64,000 nt of DNA, from contig CALRLF020000010.1 of NCBI GenBank assembly GCA_943368475.1, positions 10,635 through 74,634 on the forward strand, given 5' to 3'. Positions within the stretch are counted from its first letter, which is position 1; every line of letters starts with the position of its first letter. A program made the position numbers and the translations under genes. Shown here piece by piece: positions 8,601 to 15,980 of the stretch. A model generated the notes under the pieces. The model made no database searches and was not told the origin of the DNA. It worked only from the letters and a program-made list of their open reading frames with translations. The DNA is from UBA1930 sp943368475. GTDB lineage: Bacteria; Bacteroidota; Bacteroidia; Chitinophagales; Chitinophagaceae.

Positions 8601-10373
8601 TGTAAAGAAATATTAGGAGATGACGCAGATCTTTTAGCAACCATTTATTTAAACGCAGCTGTAATTGCAGAGGCTGAAAATAATTTTGAGCTAGCAATAA
8701 ATCAAATGAATCAGGCAGTAAAAATTACACTATCAAATTTTAGAAAAAACTTTTATACACTGAGTGAACAAGAGAAGTTAAACTGGTGGCAAGAAAAAGA
8801 AGTCATATTTTCTTACTATCCATCCTTGTTACTTAGGGCCGATAAACCAACACCTGAATCAATTACAGATTTTGTAAATCAACAATTACAACTAAAAGGA
8901 TTTGTTTTAACCGATGCCTCTGCATCTTTACGTAAAGCAAGAGCCAGTGGTACAAAAGATTTAGTTAAACTGATAGACAAATGGCAATCTAGCAGAACAC
9001 TGCTTGCAAAACAACTGGCTATACCAATTTCAGAGCGTTATTATAAAACCGATAGTCTAGAAACCATTGCCAATAATTTAGAGAAAAATATCAACCAACA
9101 AAGCTCAGGATTAATAGCAGTGAATGCAAAAAATACAATCACTTGGCAAACTATACAATCAACATTAAAAGATAATGAAGCCGCAGTAGAGTTTGTGCGT
9201 TTTCCTTTTTATCGCAATTCTCTTTTTACTGATACAATTGTTTACGCAGCAGTAGTTATTCGTAAAAATCAGTTACCACAATTTATAACTTTAGGCAATG
9301 AGGCACAGATAAATTGGTGCTTAACAGGTGGTAAAAAAGACAATAAAGAAACAAGGGTAAATAGTTTATACAGAAGTTCTCTTAAAAATAAAGGCAATAA
9401 TGAAACCTTTGCTGGCGATAGCTTATACAATATTATTTGGAAACCATTAACATCGTATTTAAAAAATATTTCTACTGTTTCTTATGCACCAGATGGACTA
9501 TTGCACAAAGTTGCTTTTCAGGCATTGCCATCTGCAAAAGGAACACTATTGTTAGATGAGTTTCGTTTGCAGCAATATGCTTCAGTAAGGCAATTGGTCG
9601 AAAGTAAAAACGATGCTATTCAATTAAAGTCAGTCTATTTAATGGGCAACGCCGATTTTAATTCGTTGTCTAAAACAGCAGCATCACAAGGTATAAACGT
9701 AAGTTTAAATCGAAATGCTTCTAACGATAGTTGGGCTTCATTACCAGGAACCGAAAAAGAGGTAAATGCATTGCAACCTTTATTTACTGCAAAGGGTGTA
9801 AATGTTACAACATCTACTGGTGCAGGAGCTACTGAAGAAAAATTTAAATCGTTAAACAATCACTCTCCTGCTATTATTCACTTGGCAACACATGGTTTCT
9901 TTTTACCTGATCCTACAATTAAAAAAAATGTTGGAGAATATAATAATTATGCTATGTCCAACGATCCATTAATGCGTAGTGGAATTATTATGGCTGGAGC
10001 CAATAAAGCATGGAGTGGAGAAAAAATTCCTGTTGGTGTAGAAGATGGTATTGCAACAGCTTACGAAATTGCACAACTTAATTTATCTAACACCAAATTA
10101 GTAGTGCTAAGTGCTTGCGAAACTGCACTGGGCGATTTAAATGGAAGTGAAGGTGTGTTTGGCTTACAGCGTTCTTTTAAAATTGCAGGGGTAAAAAATT
10201 TGATAGTGAGTTTATGGCAAGTGCCTGATAAAGAAACTGCTGAACTGATGAACATTTTTTATACCAATTTACTCGGTGGCAATACTGTTCGAGAATCTTT
10301 TTATAAAGCACAAAAAGAAATGAGAAGTAAATACCCTCCATATTCTTGGGCTGCATTTGTATTGGTAGAATAG
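5661..10373 (+). CDS. Secreted TPR-repeat protein with C-terminal CHAT protease domain
   Basis: The 1570-residue protein starts with a Sec signal peptide (MKPLLLLVAIFFACTNMNAQ), which sets the start at ATG 5661 rather than the upstream TTG at 5625. Residues from about 30 to 1080 form a long run of TPR-like helical repeats, including canonical units around residues 777-860 (YGEDHPRVALTYTSF, then YGLEHPEYALSLMNL). The last roughly 340 residues are a CHAT domain (caspase-like fold) with both catalytic motifs intact: H1411 in HLATHGFF and C1486 in LSACETALGD. CHAT proteins cleave proteins after partner sensing; here the signal peptide implies a periplasmic or outer site. Substrate unknown. Neighbours give no clue. 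Confidence 0.92.
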   Translation: MKPLLLLVAIFFACTNMNAQSFIELNNQFLEFFKKKAYTESITVGIKALAQARTEYGDTHENFAIASHNLAEAYYALKQFKPALPLYHQAAKVYGIAAKTNETSDIALCNNNIGVIYLAQKKYDSSAIFFESSFSYFLKNSAEYYNSAIGVMNNLYDLYVPLKKYKEAKAVFARILPVIETKEGIMSANYQAVFSNLTGAMTFLKEYAGLEILYKKVLPEIQKAKGKVSKEYSDLAYELSTCLKELKKYNEAVLFLKETVQTRFILGGNKENAEIALRNNEIGLLYIELKKYDSAAVYLEKSFNYFVLNADKEYENALTLMSNLEELYVPVMDYEEAKQVYVKILPVIEKKEGMLTETYRKTVTKYINVLEHLDEFVLAEKYLKNIIVSIENKKATSSSVYFEMLYLLAKNLRKAEKFDESITTYKKTITAVYGSTKDTTNAKVAFCNNEIGLAYLSQKKYDAAAVYIEKAFNYFFTQPKEEYAYENIIALSENLVIIYSSNNRHLQKVALCEKVLPVIEKQETIYSENYCINLSYLISALRSAQENKNIEVHINKLISCRTKLNGINNMQYAEALDLLGLYYADTNKFIDAEIALSKSLLIKSKLDKKDTTSISLTYIAMANLHGSAGSYIKAYEYYNTAIAILEKAKLTDSYNYITALQSLGYTYIEGARFADAKAMLNRVLAIQSKAEGEMFSGNAEIFVSIANAEFQLNELSLAQEHTEKAVAIANAHFGAISNIHGTAKGILGLIAHKLGNSIMGIQLMEESVAINKKIYGEDHPRVALTYTSFSLIYQEMGRYADAETVLNKALAIQKKVYGLEHPEYALSLMNLAMVYAMQAGYDKATEMLKNSMEIYIKNDMAGTSNFIKILANLTYIVSAQRDYPNAKKLYLRIIQILDDRKDATSYIRYMVLNNLSTTCLALNDTKEAIQYAEQAITLIKQSQGVKSIEYVKSSNNLLITYKKIGELDKAKRMLVELLPICKEILGDDADLLATIYLNAAVIAEAENNFELAINQMNQAVKITLSNFRKNFYTLSEQEKLNWWQEKEVIFSYYPSLLLRADKPTPESITDFVNQQLQLKGFVLTDASASLRKARASGTKDLVKLIDKWQSSRTLLAKQLAIPISERYYKTDSLETIANNLEKNINQQSSGLIAVNAKNTITWQTIQSTLKDNEAAVEFVRFPFYRNSLFTDTIVYAAVVIRKNQLPQFITLGNEAQINWCLTGGKKDNKETRVNSLYRSSLKNKGNNETFAGDSLYNIIWKPLTSYLKNISTVSYAPDGLLHKVAFQALPSAKGTLLLDEFRLQQYASVRQLVESKNDAIQLKSVYLMGNADFNSLSKTAASQGINVSLNRNASNDSWASLPGTEKEVNALQPLFTAKGVNVTTSTGAGATEEKFKSLNNHSPAIIHLATHGFFLPDPTIKKNVGEYNNYAMSNDPLMRSGIIMAGANKAWSGEKIPVGVEDGIATAYEIAQLNLSNTKLVVLSACETALGDLNGSEGVFGLQRSFKIAGVKNLIVSLWQVPDKETAELMNIFYTNLLGGNTVRESFYKAQKEMRSKYPPYSWAAFVLVE

Positions 10374-10382
10374 TTATGTAAC

Positions 10383-10454
10383 CAGCTGTAGAGTTGCTAT
10401 TCAGCTTCTGTTGCGTCGTTGTAAATCCTGCTGAATAGCAGGGCACTCTTCAAC
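10383..10454. repeat. Dispersed repeat carrying a 25-nt hairpin insertion
   Basis: Sequence around TTCTGTTGCGTCG (10406-10418) and CACTCTTCAAC (10444-10454) matches 49081-49124, where the two blocks are contiguous (TTCCGTTGCGTCGCACTCTTG). Here they are separated by 25 nt (10419-10443) containing the small hairpin CCTGCT-gaat-AGCAGG. GCTATTCAGC (10397-10406) also pairs perfectly with GCTGAATAGC (10430-10439). Confidence 0.6.
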
Positions 10455-10493
10455 ACTATAAGAATATTCAGAAAGAACCGCTACATTTAAATT

Positions 10494-11183
10494 ATGAAAA
10501 CAATAGGTTTAATTGGTGGTTTAATGTGGCCATCTACTATAGATTATTATAAGTTGCTCAATCAAAAAGTAAACGAAAAGCTGGGCGGTGTACAAGCAGC
10601 TAAAGTAATTATTTACTCAGTAAATTTCGCTGAAATTAAAGTATTTACTGAAGCTGGTGATTGGCAATCAATCGCTTCAATAATTATTAATGCAGCACAA
10701 AAACTAGAACTGGCAGGAGCAGATTGTATTTTAATTGGTGCCAATACCATGCATAAAATTGCAGCCGAAGTTCAGGCAGCTATTAACATTCCAGTTATAC
10801 ATATTGCAGAAGAAACTGCTAAAGCAGTTTCAGATAAAAAACTACAATCAGTTGCTTTATTGGGTACAAAATATACCATGCAATTAAGTTTTTATAAAGA
10901 CAAGTTAGCTGCAAATAATATTTCTACAATCATACCAAATGAAGAGGGTATTAATATTGTTAATACTGCCATTTATAGTGAAATGAGTAAAGGATTATTT
11001 CTTATAGAAACTAAACAAAAATTTATTCAAATTATTCAGCAGCTTCAACAGCAAGGTGCAGAAGGTGTAATTCTTGGATGCACTGAAATTCCTATTTTAA
11101 TAAAACAAGAAGACTTATCAATTCCTGTTTTCGATACAATCGAAATTCATGTAAATGCCGCAATAAAATTTGCTTTCAGCTAA
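10494..11183 (+). CDS. Aspartate/glutamate racemase family protein lacking the first catalytic Cys
   Basis: The 229-residue protein matches the YgeA/aspartate racemase family: N-terminal IGLIGGLMWPSTIDYY, the ANTMHK block and C-terminal ILGCTEIPIL. Family enzymes racemise amino acids through two cysteines, one in each half. The second (GCTE) is present. At the first position, where homologues read CxNT, this protein has glycine (G82-A-N-T). A cysteine at 78 (ADCIL) is nearby but four residues off. It may be a decarboxylase- or isomerase-like relative or have lost racemase activity. Its stop codon overlaps that of the convergent DUF2490 gene. Confidence 0.82.
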   Translation: MKTIGLIGGLMWPSTIDYYKLLNQKVNEKLGGVQAAKVIIYSVNFAEIKVFTEAGDWQSIASIIINAAQKLELAGADCILIGANTMHKIAAEVQAAINIPVIHIAEETAKAVSDKKLQSVALLGTKYTMQLSFYKDKLAANNISTIIPNEEGINIVNTAIYSEMSKGLFLIETKQKFIQIIQQLQQQGAEGVILGCTEIPILIKQEDLSIPVFDTIEIHVNAAIKFAFS

Positions 11184-11920
11184 CTGTGTTTACTTAAATC
11201 TGGCGTATAGTAAAAAAATAACCTGTAGGTTTTATTGGCATTATACTGATAGCCAGTTTCTTTTTGCTGATACAAATACATATAACCTGCATCAAAACTT
11301 AAAGTCTTGCTAATGGTTTGTTTAATGCCAATAAATATTCGGTTTTGATCGAAAGTGTTGTACACAATTTTATTCCCAAACTGCAAACAAACTTCATCTG
11401 AAACAACCAACGACGGAAGGTGTTTGTTTTTAAAAACAGGTATGGTTAAACTTAATAAATATCTAAACCGTTCAGTAAAATTTGTAGTATCTGTTTTTTT
11501 ATCCTGTACAATTTTTTCAATCCAACGTTGTTCGCTTCTCAGCCTTTGTACAATCGAAATTTTGCCAGCATTGCTTAATAGTTGTACTTGCTGATACATT
11601 CTGTTTTCATTGGTAAATGTTTGGTATCCTGGTTTACTTGGTGCAAGCCACATGTGTGCATATCCCAAAGCAACAGTAAGTTTAGGGTTAATCCAATAGT
11701 TAACAGCTCCTCGTATAAAGTAAAAATTGGGAAGCGTTAAAAAATCTGTTCTTCTAACATGAGCATCTGCAATAAAGCCCCAATGTTTGTTTAATTTAAC
11801 TGTTGAATTTATACTCAACCAAGTTTGGTCTTGTGTTGTAACCTGTTTGGTTTGAGCAGAACTGTTTAAGTAGCTCATTGTATAAATGAGTACACCAATT
11901 GATATAGAAAAACGGTTCAT
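11180..11920 (-). CDS. DUF2490 family outer-membrane protein
   Basis: A 246-residue protein with an N-terminal signal peptide ending near SSAQ and alternating aromatic beta strands (HWGFIADAHVRRTDF, YWINPKLTVALGYAHMW, LSFDAGYMYLYQQ) ending in FFYYTPDL, as expected of a small beta-barrel. It matches my recollection of DUF2490, which has no known biochemical function. The gene converges on the racemase homologue with a 4-nt stop overlap (11180-11183) and lies just downstream of the YidE-type transporter, 10 nt away, so the two may be cotranscribed. Confidence 0.8.
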   Translation of the reverse strand: MNRFSISIGVLIYTMSYLNSSAQTKQVTTQDQTWLSINSTVKLNKHWGFIADAHVRRTDFLTLPNFYFIRGAVNYWINPKLTVALGYAHMWLAPSKPGYQTFTNENRMYQQVQLLSNAGKISIVQRLRSEQRWIEKIVQDKKTDTTNFTERFRYLLSLTIPVFKNKHLPSLVVSDEVCLQFGNKIVYNTFDQNRIFIGIKQTISKTLSFDAGYMYLYQQKETGYQYNANKTYRLFFYYTPDLSKHS

Positions 11921-11930
11921 AAATTCTTGG

Positions 11931-13595
11931 TTAACTAAAAAATAAAATCAGTAGTTGTGCAGCCAATATTCTCAAAATCATTGTTAATGGATACACTGTT
12001 GCATAAGTAGCTGACGGAATATCGCTGCCAGCAGTTTTTAATGCAAAAGCCAATGCAGGAGGGTCTGTAGAAGCACCAGCCAATAAACCACACAGTTCAA
12101 AATAGGTTTTTCTAAAAATTTTATAGCCAATCCAACCTGTAATTAACATTGGAATCATTGTAATACCCACACCCATTGCCATCCATTGAAAACCAATACC
12201 ATTTTGAAAGGCAGAAGATAGTGTGTGTCCACTCTCTAAACCAACACTGGCAAGGAATAGAGCAATGCCTAATTCTCTTATCATTAAATTGGCACTGTAA
12301 GTTGTGTAGCTGTTTAAATAAAATGCACCACCAAATCGGCTGAGGATTAATGCAACAATTAATGGACCGCCAGCCATACCAATTTTAACAGCTACTGGCA
12401 TATTAGGAATATGAAAAGGAATACTTCCCAATATAACCCCCAATACAATACCCATAAATATGGGAGCAAGATCTGGTACTTCTAATCTTTTCATAGAGTT
12501 GCCAACAGCTTTAGCAATTCCTTCAACACCTTCTTCTGTACCAACAACTTTAATCGTATCACCCAGTTGTAAAAAAATATTTCCGTGAGGTACAATCTCT
12601 ATTCCTGCTCTATTTAAACGTGTTAATGTAAAATCGTGTTGATGCAGTTCTGCAATATCTCCTAAACGCCTATGGGTAATGGTTGGCTGTGTAACTACAA
12701 TTCTTCTTGAAATTAAATTACCTGAATCTTTCTTTAGGTTTGTTTTGCTTTCTGTACCAATTAATATTTTTAATTGCTCTATCAACTTCTTTGAAGCCAC
12801 CACTAATAGAATATCATTTTCTGCAAGAATAATATCGGGTGTTGGAGTGATTACTTCACCATTGTGCAACATTCTAGATATTACTATTGGTTCTTTTAGT
12901 AATTCAAATAAACGCCTTAATGGTTTTCCAATAAGTTGTTTATTCTCTAAACTAAGATGAATAGACACTGGTTTGTTAGAACGAACAAAGTTTAATTTTC
13001 GATGTAGTTCTCTTTCATTTTCTAAGTTAATACCCAATACTTTTCTCAGTATAATAAACGATAAAATAATACCAAATACACCTAATGGATAAGCAACAGC
13101 ATAAGCCAATGTTACAGTTTGTGTATTGCCATTGGTTATGTGTAAATCTTTCATAGCTGCTTGTGCAGCACCAAGCCCAGGTGTATTGGTTACAGCACCA
13201 CTCATAACACCTGTCATTGTTGAAATATTGTTACCCGATATGTAGTAAAAAATAATTGTTGTTATAACACCCAACAACACAACTGTTGCTGCTAGAATAT
13301 TGTTATTAAGAGCATTCTTTTTTAATGAAGCAAAAAAACCTGGACCAACTTGTAAACCTATTGAATATACAAATAGTATTAGACCAAACTCTTTTGCAAA
13401 ATGTTCTGTTTCGGAGTTAATCACAATTCCAAAATATGAAAACAGTAAGCCAATAAATAATACCCAAGTTACACCAAGTGTAATGCCGAATATTTTTAAC
13501 CTGCCCAGCCAAATACCCATAGCAATAACGAGGGCATAAACAACAACTGACTGGGCAACTGAATTTTCTGTAAATAGCTTAATAAACCAATCCAT
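11931..13595 (-). CDS. YidE/YbjL-type putative transporter (AspT/AAE family) with TrkA-C domains
   Basis: About 554 residues: a first block of hydrophobic helices, a cytoplasmic middle (about residues 200-370) holding two TrkA-C/RCK_C-like domains (LIGKPLRRLFE...ENDILLVV and RLGDIAELH...GDTIKVVGTEEG), then a second membrane block. The motifs TNTPGLGAAQAA and GASTDPPALAFA are the paired pore repeats of the aspartate:alanine exchanger family. The start was set at ATG 13595 (MDWFIKLFTENSVAQ), since the extra 23 residues of the longer frame are not family-like. Substrate unknown; C4-dicarboxylate or amino-acid exchange is likely from family knowledge. Confidence 0.87.
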   Translation of the reverse strand: MDWFIKLFTENSVAQSVVVYALVIAMGIWLGRLKIFGITLGVTWVLFIGLLFSYFGIVINSETEHFAKEFGLILFVYSIGLQVGPGFFASLKKNALNNNILAATVVLLGVITTIIFYYISGNNISTMTGVMSGAVTNTPGLGAAQAAMKDLHITNGNTQTVTLAYAVAYPLGVFGIILSFIILRKVLGINLENERELHRKLNFVRSNKPVSIHLSLENKQLIGKPLRRLFELLKEPIVISRMLHNGEVITPTPDIILAENDILLVVASKKLIEQLKILIGTESKTNLKKDSGNLISRRIVVTQPTITHRRLGDIAELHQHDFTLTRLNRAGIEIVPHGNIFLQLGDTIKVVGTEEGVEGIAKAVGNSMKRLEVPDLAPIFMGIVLGVILGSIPFHIPNMPVAVKIGMAGGPLIVALILSRFGGAFYLNSYTTYSANLMIRELGIALFLASVGLESGHTLSSAFQNGIGFQWMAMGVGITMIPMLITGWIGYKIFRKTYFELCGLLAGASTDPPALAFALKTAGSDIPSATYATVYPLTMILRILAAQLLILFFS

Positions 13596-13756
13596 AAAAA
13601 TGAATTTATAAAAGCATAAAAAAAACAACCATTGCAATACTATTGCCATATCAAAGTAAGGCATTAATAATATGGCAATGGTTGATATGTAAATCTGTTT
13701 AATTGCATTTGATACACAAGAACAGATTATTGATAAATTTCTCTAAGAATATTGGA

Positions 13757-15613
13757 TTAACGTTCTGGCTGAAGTTCCCAATGTTCAGGACTTCTCCACA
13801 ATGATGATAACAATAACTCCCGAATAAAGAAGAATTCTTTAGGTAGTTTATCATACATTTTAGAGAATAATTCTTCATGGCCAAATAATTCTTGTTTCCA
13901 AGGCTCACGGTCGATACTCATGATTTTATTAAAATCTTCTCTGGTAAAATCTTCTAAGCCTGTCCAGTCCATATCTTCATAACGTGGCATCCAGCCAATT
14001 GGAGATTCTACAGATGACGCACCTCCGTGTACACGTTGAACAATCCATTTTAATACCCTCATGTTTTCACCAAAACCTGGCCATAAGAATTTGCCATTTT
14101 CATCTTTTCTAAACCAGTTTACACCAAAAATTCTAGGGGCATTGGGTAATGTACGGCCAAACTGTAACCAATGATTTACATAATCGCCAATATGATAACC
14201 CATAAAAGGAAGCATTGCATAAGGGTCTCTGCGAACTTTACCAATTTCACCAAATGCTGCAGCAGTCATTTCACTACCCATTGTAGCAGCAGTATAAACA
14301 CCAAAGTTCCAGTTAAAAGATTGATACACTAAAGGTATAGTTGTACTTCTTCTTCCTCCAAAAACAAATGCTTCTACTGGTACACCTTTTGGGTTATCCC
14401 AATCGCTGTCAATAGCAGGGTTTTGGTAAGCAGGTGCTGTAAATCTTGAGTTGGCATGAGCAGCAGGTAATCCACTTGCTGGGTCGTATGGTTTGCCATG
14501 CCAATCAGTTAATCCTTCAGGAATTTCTTTGGTTAAACCTTCCCACCAAACATCTCCATCTTTTGTAATGGCAACATTGGTAAAAATAGTATTGCCTTTA
14601 ATGCTTTCCATAGCATTAGGGTTGGTTTTGTAGTTGGTACCTGGAGCAACACCAAAATAACCAGCTTCTGGATTTATTGCATACAGCTTTCCGTCATCTC
14701 CTTTGTGTATCCAAGCAATATCATCGCCAACTGTAGTTACTTTCCAATTTTCTAATCCTTGTGCAGGAATCATCATCGAGAAATTGGTTTTACCACATGC
14801 ACTTGGAAAAGCAGCAGCAACATATGTTTTTTGTTTTTCAGGAGATTCAACACCTAAAATAAGCATGTGTTCTGCCAACCAACCTTCTTCTTTACCCATA
14901 ACACTTGCAATACGTAATGCAAAACATTTTTTACCCATCAATGCATTGCCACCATAGCCACTACCATAAGAAATAATTAATCTTTCTTCTGGAAAATGTG
15001 AAATATATTTTGTTGTAGGATTGTTAGGCCATAAGGTATCTTTTTCTCCTGTACCTAATGGAGCACCAACAGTGTGTAAGCATTTTACATAACCATCTTT
15101 TTCTAAGTATGGATAAATGGCTTCACCCATTCTTGTCATAATATGCATGTTCACTACAACATATTCTGAATCGGTTAATTGTACACCATAACGTGCATAA
15201 GGAGAGCCAACAGGACCCATGCAAAATGGAATTACATATAAGGTACGACCACTCATTGAGTCTGCTAAAAGTCCATTAAGAATTTTTTTCATTTCAACAG
15301 GGTCCATCCAGTTATTTGTAGGTCCAGCATTTTCTTTAACACGGCTGCATATAAATGTTTTATCTTCTACACGTGCAACGTCGCTAGGATCGCTGAAACA
15401 TGCAAAACTATTTGGTCTTTTTTCGGGATTTAGTCTTTTAAAAGTCCCTTTGTGTACCAAGGTTTCACAAAGTGTATCATACTCTTCTTTAGAACCATCG
15501 CACCAATGTACTGATGCTGCATTGCTATAATTTGCAATACTCTTTACCCATTGTTCCAGTTCTACTTTTGCCGGTGTTACTGTTTGAAAAGGGAATTTTG
15601 TTTCTTGAAACAT
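13757..15613 (-). CDS. pckG: Phosphoenolpyruvate carboxykinase (GTP)
   Basis: A 618-residue cytoplasmic enzyme converting oxaloacetate and GTP to phosphoenolpyruvate, GDP and CO2 in gluconeogenesis. Visible GTP-type features are the P-loop PSACGKTNFSMM with the active-site cysteine C273, VGDDIAWI metal-binding motif, FGGRRSTTIPLVYQS and NWFRKDENGKFLWPGFGEN for nucleotide and PEP binding. Length is typical of GTP-type enzymes and unlike the shorter ATP-type. The start at ATG 15613 (MFQETKFPF) was preferred over an upstream frame. Single gene, divergent from the TonB receptor across a 367-bp gap. Confidence 0.96.
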   Translation of the reverse strand: MFQETKFPFQTVTPAKVELEQWVKSIANYSNAASVHWCDGSKEEYDTLCETLVHKGTFKRLNPEKRPNSFACFSDPSDVARVEDKTFICSRVKENAGPTNNWMDPVEMKKILNGLLADSMSGRTLYVIPFCMGPVGSPYARYGVQLTDSEYVVVNMHIMTRMGEAIYPYLEKDGYVKCLHTVGAPLGTGEKDTLWPNNPTTKYISHFPEERLIISYGSGYGGNALMGKKCFALRIASVMGKEEGWLAEHMLILGVESPEKQKTYVAAAFPSACGKTNFSMMIPAQGLENWKVTTVGDDIAWIHKGDDGKLYAINPEAGYFGVAPGTNYKTNPNAMESIKGNTIFTNVAITKDGDVWWEGLTKEIPEGLTDWHGKPYDPASGLPAAHANSRFTAPAYQNPAIDSDWDNPKGVPVEAFVFGGRRSTTIPLVYQSFNWNFGVYTAATMGSEMTAAAFGEIGKVRRDPYAMLPFMGYHIGDYVNHWLQFGRTLPNAPRIFGVNWFRKDENGKFLWPGFGENMRVLKWIVQRVHGGASSVESPIGWMPRYEDMDWTGLEDFTREDFNKIMSIDREPWKQELFGHEELFSKMYDKLPKEFFFIRELLLSSLWRSPEHWELQPER

Positions 15614-15980
15614 GTTAATTGAATTTAAAAAGTGATTATTCAAAGTGTCTGATAAGAGCAAGCAGGCAAAAGTTTTTTTTCATTTTATCAGAATCGCTTC
15701 AGTTGCGAGTGCAAGTTGAGTTATTCCATATTCCAATAAAATGACCTTAATCACTTAACTAAATTCAATTACAATACTTTTTGTGCCTAGCTATAAAACT
15801 TGTGTAAAATAAAAACTGACTCTTGTCAGTTTTTATTTTATTATGATTTGTAAAGTAGGGTAATCCATCCAAAATTTATATTTAGAAGTTTCCTTTTTTG
15901 AAGTTATTGATTAGTTCTAAAAAATAATTTGGTTTATAAAATAAACCAGTTTATGTTTGCCATGTCAAAATAAAACTGAA
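15614..15980. other. 367-bp divergent intergenic region
   Basis: This gap must hold the promoters of pckG (minus) and the TonB receptor (plus). I could not place a convincing TAnnTTTG element for either. Its one clear structure is the perfect hairpin at 15805-15840, described separately. No credible small ORF was seen. Confidence 0.5.
15805..15840. repeat. Perfect 16-bp hairpin between divergent genes
   Basis: TAAAATAAAAACTGAC (15805-15820) pairs perfectly with GTCAGTTTTTATTTTA (15825-15840) around the loop TCTT. It has the form of a bidirectional terminator, yet both flanking genes point away. Its outer 14 bp on each side are identical to those of the hairpin at 20906-20954. Confidence 0.8.
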
